NCBI RefSeq assembly: GCF_023701695.1
Contig: NZ_JAJOZC010000001.1
Span: forward strand, 3,595,894 to 3,659,893
Direction: 5' to 3'
DNA: 64,000 nt
Source: Streptomyces sp. RKAG290
GTDB taxonomy: Bacteria > Actinomycetota > Actinomycetes > Streptomycetales > Streptomycetaceae
The translations under genes were made by a program, and so were the position numbers. The notes below the pieces were generated by a model. It had not been told where the DNA came from, did not search any database, and worked only from the letters and a program-made list of their open reading frames with translations. Shown here piece after piece: positions 60,481 to 64,000 of this stretch (its first letter is position 1; each line of letters begins with the position of its first letter).

Positions 60481-61320
60481 CTACCGCGGCAGGATCCGGC
60501 GCGGCGGGACCGTGGGCGGGTGCCCGGGGCGCTGCCACTCGCGGGGGTAGCCGAGCGAGACCTCCTCGAAGCGCACCCCGTCGTGCCAGGTGGTGCGGGG
60601 GATGTGCAGATGCCCGTAGACCATGACCTCGACGTGGAAGCGCAGGTGCCAGTCGGCCGTGCGTTCCGTGCCGCACCACAGGGCGAACTCCGGGTAGCGC
60701 AGGATCTGGGTGGGCTCCCGCACCAGCGGGAAGTGGTTGACCAGCACGAGGGGCAGGTCCGGGTCCAGGGCGGTCAGCCGTGCCTCCGTCTCCCGGACCC
60801 GGTGCTCGCACCACTCCTGGCGGCTGGCGTACGGGTCGGGGAAGAGGAAGAACTCGTCGGTGCACACGACCCCCTTCTCGTGCGCCTCGGCCAGAGCCTG
60901 CTCCCGGGACAGCCGGGGGGAGGTGCGGAAGGTGTAGTCGTAGAGCAGGAAGAGCGGAGCGACGACGACGGGTCCCTCGGGCCCCTCCCAGACCGGGTAC
61001 GGATCCTCCGGAGTGACGACACCCAGCTCGCGGCAGAGCCGGACGAGGTGCTGGTACCGCTCGACGCCGCGCAGCCCGCTGGTGTCCTGGCGCGGGGTCC
61101 AGAGCTCGTGGTTGCCCGGCGCCCACACGACCTTGGCGAAATTGCGGCTGAGGGTGCGCAGCGCCCAGTCGATGTCCTCGGTCAGTTCGCCGAGGTCCCC
61201 GGCGACCAGCAGCCAGTCCTCGGCCGTCCGGGGGCGCAGCTCCTCGACGATCTTCCGGTTCTGTTCGTAGGCGACATGCAGATCACTGATGGCGAGCAGG
61301 TTCCCGTGGTTCAAGATCAC
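60481..61320 (-). CDS. metallophosphoesterase
   Basis: 279 residues. Calcineurin-like motifs in order: LLAISDLHVAYEQN (DxH), LLVAGDLGELTED (GDxG), VVWAPGNHELWTPR (GNHE), LVLVNHFPLV and VMVYGHLHIPRTTW (GHxH). These bind two metals for phosphodiester or phosphomonoester hydrolysis. It is followed by the phosphopantetheinyl transferase, so a role in carrier-protein or CoA-related turnover is conceivable but unproven. Confidence 0.92.
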   Translation of the reverse strand: MILNHGNLLAISDLHVAYEQNRKIVEELRPRTAEDWLLVAGDLGELTEDIDWALRTLSRNFAKVVWAPGNHELWTPRQDTSGLRGVERYQHLVRLCRELGVVTPEDPYPVWEGPEGPVVVAPLFLLYDYTFRTSPRLSREQALAEAHEKGVVCTDEFFLFPDPYASRQEWCEHRVRETEARLTALDPDLPLVLVNHFPLVREPTQILRYPEFALWCGTERTADWHLRFHVEVMVYGHLHIPRTTWHDGVRFEEVSLGYPREWQRPGHPPTVPPRRILPR

Positions 61321-61458
61321 CTGTCCAGGCAGAGGTTCGTACCGGCGTGTTCGGCCTTGCGCTCACACAACTGCGGCGGCGGGACCCGGCGCCGATGTAC
61401 GGCTCCCGTCGCGCGGGCCCAGCGTTTCAGATCCCACACCGGACCGTCACCCGGATCG

Positions 61459-62028
61459 TCACCCCGGGCCGTCCGCGTCGTCGTCCCCGTCCGCGTCGTC
61501 GGCCTCGTCCTCGTCGAACTCGTCGTCGAGGTAGCCCTCTTCGAGCGCGTCCACCAGATGCTCATCGATCGGATTGCCCAGCGCGTCCTTCTCCATGAGC
61601 ATGCGGCGCAGCACGTTCAGCGGATACAGGCCGCGTTCGGGGCCGTCGGCCGGCAGGCTCACGCAGGGGGTGTCGAGGACGCCCGCCCGGTCGGCGGGGT
61701 CGAACAGCGGGGCAGCCGCCCCGTCGGCCGTGGTGTCCGGCTCGTACTTCCACACGGTCCCCCGCTCGCGGCAGATCACTTCGCCGAGGTACCAGACGGC
61801 GCCCTGGACGAACGGACCGCGCCGCTGCGCGGCGATCTCCGCGTCGGTGTCGAAGGACTCCCGCAGCAGAGCGTCCAGCACGTCGAGGGAGGAGCGGCCG
61901 AAGTCGAACCGGTCCGCACCGCCCGCTTCCCGGGCCCAGTCGGCGAAGGCGGTCTGCCGCTCGGTCAGCCATGCCAGGAGCTCTGGGTGCCGGGCCGGAT
62001 CGGAGCCGTGGTCCGCGTGGTCGTTCAT
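61459..62028 (-). CDS. hypothetical acidic protein
   Basis: 189 residues. The core reads RQTAFADWAREAGGADRFDF, then GPFVQGAVWYLGEVICRERG and TVWKYEPDTTADGAAAPLFD. The C-terminus is an Asp/Glu tail (DDEFDEDEADDADGDDDAD). It resembles uncharacterised Streptomyces proteins; I do not recognise a functional domain. It lies upstream of the metallophosphoesterase on the same strand, with a 138-base gap. Confidence 0.75.
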   Translation of the reverse strand: MNDHADHGSDPARHPELLAWLTERQTAFADWAREAGGADRFDFGRSSLDVLDALLRESFDTDAEIAAQRRGPFVQGAVWYLGEVICRERGTVWKYEPDTTADGAAAPLFDPADRAGVLDTPCVSLPADGPERGLYPLNVLRRMLMEKDALGNPIDEHLVDALEEGYLDDEFDEDEADDADGDDDADGPG

Positions 62029-62228
62029 AGCGCCCCACCGTAGCGAACCGTTCTGAAGCGGAACTCAAATGCCTCTCCGGGGACGTGAGTTGACATATGC
62101 CCCGTCAACAAAGCGTTGCACCAGGCGGCACTTGGGGCCCTAGGCTGACTGCCGGTGGACGGAGGAATGTCACGGGGGCCCATTCCGTCCGCCAATCCTG
62201 TCCCATGAGCCCCCACCAGGGACATGCA

Positions 62229-64000
62229 GTGAGCACACCGATATCAACCCGTCTGAAACGACGCCTGGCCTCGGGCCTCGCCATCGTTTCCGCGGCGGGG
62301 ATGATGCTGGTCGGCCTCCCGGCCGCACCGGCACAGGCCGCACCCGGCGACGTCGCGAAGATCACCACCGGGAAGCGATGCGATCAGCTCCACCTCAAGA
62401 AGACGTACCCGCGTACTCCGGCGAACTCCGGCGCGCCCGGCAGCGGTCATCACGAAGTCTTCCCGGGTGCGGACGAGCAGTACTTCTTCGACAACCTCTT
62501 CAAGGGGTTCGACAACCTCGCCGCCCCGACCGACCAGCAGATCGACAAGGCCGGCCGGACCGACGCCGACATCGACGCGTGGGACAAGAAGTACGCGGCA
62601 TCGAAGAACCCGGACGACATGCGGAACGGGATCTACGCCCGCTACGGCCGGTTCAAGGACACCGCGAGCAACCCGAACCTGGCGTTCGGGAAATGGATGT
62701 CGCGCTACCTGATCAACAACGAGATCAACAACCACAAGGGCGGCGAGTTCGAGCGCAAGACCGTGCGCGACTTCAACATGGTCGGCCCGGACTGGCTGTG
62801 CGAGGTCACCGTCGAGATCCGTGACAAGGACGGCAAGCTCGTCACGCGCCGCAAGTACGACTCGTACAACCAGAAGCGGAACGAGTTCGGCGAGTTCAAG
62901 TCCAACGGCAAGTACCGCTCGAACCAGCTCGGTGCCGACAAGATCGTCATGCGGCACAGGGACGCCAAGTTCGACTTCACGAAGAACAAGCTCGTCATGT
63001 ACGCCGGGGACAGGGCCACCAAGGGGACGACGAACCAGTACGGCGCCCTGAACAGGGCCCTGCAGGGCGAGCGGAGCACCGCGGCCAACCCGGTCCGCAT
63101 CTACGAGCGGCGCGCGACCGGCAAGGGCGTCTACCCGACCACCAAGTACTCCAAGTCCTACCAGGTCATGAACCCCGACCCGGCGAAGGGCTCCCGGGGC
63201 CCCTCAACGACGCCGCGTTCGAGTCCGGCAAAACGCCCGCGGACGCCAAGGCGCTCCAGCGCCAGTACCAGCAGGCCAACACCCGCAGCGGCCTCGGCCG
63301 CGGCCCGGGCGGCATCGACTTCTCCACCCTCCAGCTCCAGTACGTCGGCAATCCGGTCAAGGGCAAGGGCCTGGACTACTCCGTCAAGGCCGACTACATG
63401 GCGGACGAGGACGAGAACCCCGGCTACGGCGGCCAGGCCAAGCTCGAGCTGGCCTCCGACGCCATGTTCGCGTGGCTCGCGCTGACGCCGGACAAGTTCT
63501 GGGTCAACCTCAACCCGGACCAGCCCGACAAGATCATGGACTCGACGTTCGCGAAGACCGATGCCGGGCGGGTTCTCCTCGAATCCGACCTGGCGATGAA
63601 GAAGGACTTCGCCAACGCGATCAACCCCGACAAGCACGCCGGGGCCCGCACGTTCTGGGACACCGCCCCGCGGCGTGACGGACTGCCCTGCTTCCCGATG
63701 GTCCGCCTGTGGATCGAACCCGAGCCCGCCAAGGTCCGCGAGCAGGACGGCGGCATCTACATCCTCGACGCACCGCTGAAGGTGTCCACCGAGTGGATGG
63801 ACGTCGACTACGAGAACCCCGGCGCCCGCATCTGCAAGCTCACCGATGCCGAGAAGCGCACCAGCGAGACACTGCTGCGCGCCAACGTGATGCCCGAGGT
63901 CGAGAAGCGCGTCAACACCACGGCCACCTACGCCGACCTGCGCCGCGTCTACGCCTCCCGGGTCGCCGCGGAGTGGATCCGTCAGCAGGACGCCAAGAAG
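62229..64000 (+). CDS. large secreted protein of unknown function, frameshifted and cut by window end
   Basis: At least 590 residues. The GTG at 62229 gives a signal peptide (VSTPISTRLKRRLASGLAIV ... APAQA-APGD). The mature part is rich in Asp, Lys, Asn and aromatic residues, with segments such as DEQYFFDNLFKGFDNLAAPT and FGKWMSRYLINNEINNHKGG. After KGSRGP the frame changes; one more base in the run 63196-63203 gives GPLNDAAFESGKTPADAKAL and continues openly to the window end through GIDFSTLQLQYVGNPVKGK and DGLPCFPMVRLWIEPE. No known catalytic motif was recognised. Confidence 0.78.

Noticed and set aside
1..64000. CRISPR arrays, tRNA or rRNA genes, prophage or intact transposases
   Set aside because: No regularly spaced repeats with unique spacers, no cloverleaf or rRNA-like sequence, and no integrase or transposase translation were recognised by eye; a tRNAscan and profile search would settle it.

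Overview
The window is chromosomal DNA of a Streptomyces-type actinomycete. Base composition is very high in G+C, GTG starts are frequent, and many genes overlap by ATGA or GTGA. It carries families typical of the genus: SCO5918-like protein, DUF2630, deazaflavin-dependent (DDN-like) oxidoreductases, a MAB_1171c-like protein, and an attenuated tryptophanyl-tRNA synthetase. No tRNA, rRNA, prophage, CRISPR array or intact transposase was seen.

Layout. 1-3.1 kb: 5' part of metG, a fused remnant of a two-component system, and a VWA protein. 3.4-9.8 kb: S4 RNA-binding protein, a triplicated intergenic repeat, FUSC membrane protein, DUF2630, a quinone-reductase-like enzyme, an EEP hydrolase and membrane proteins. 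9.9-15.2 kb: a MerR-PP2C fusion behind a MerR-type operator, a universal stress protein, a flavin reductase/luciferase-like monooxygenase pair, an alkylsulfatase remnant, and PadR with a divergent membrane protein. 15.2-25.3 kb: trpS with a complete attenuator, a TrkA-type channel protein, PucR, a DHA2 exporter, MarR with DDN protein, and a KhtTU-like cation/proton antiporter. 25.3-33.4 kb: flotillin/NfeD pair, peroxiredoxin, hydrolase, MFS/AraC pair, GNAT and a membrane glycosyltransferase-like protein. 33.5-40.5 kb: molybdopterin oxidoreductase, methyltransferase, DUF2064 and GT2 glycosyltransferases, an OmpR-type two-component system and an epimerase. 40.6-43.6 kb: an XRE / HExxH protein / membrane / PAP2-like cassette disrupted at one joint by a MITE-like element. 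44-47.6 kb: a cold-shock locus (MerR, CspA, DEAD helicase, SCO5918). 47.6-52 kb: two CrcB fluoride channels, a GT39-like protein, a decayed GT2 and a peptidoglycan-recognition amidase. 52.3-64 kb: MMPL transporter, NarL-type two-component system, amtB-glnK, an old-yellow enzyme, a phosphopantetheinyl transferase beside a metallophosphoesterase, and a secreted protein that runs off the end.

At least eight genes, possibly nine, are broken by a single-base deletion, almost always next to a run of four G or C. This looks like consensus error rather than gene decay, so those genes are annotated across the shift. Three other loci (two-component remnant, alkylsulfatase tail, GT2) are truly decayed.

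The best-supported regulatory finding is the trpS attenuator: a 13-residue leader peptide with tandem Trp codons, mutually exclusive hairpins and a terminator. The most interesting less-described systems are the MerR-phosphatase fusion, the XRE/HExxH/membrane/PAP2 cassette and the glycan-type block at 33.5-40.5 kb.
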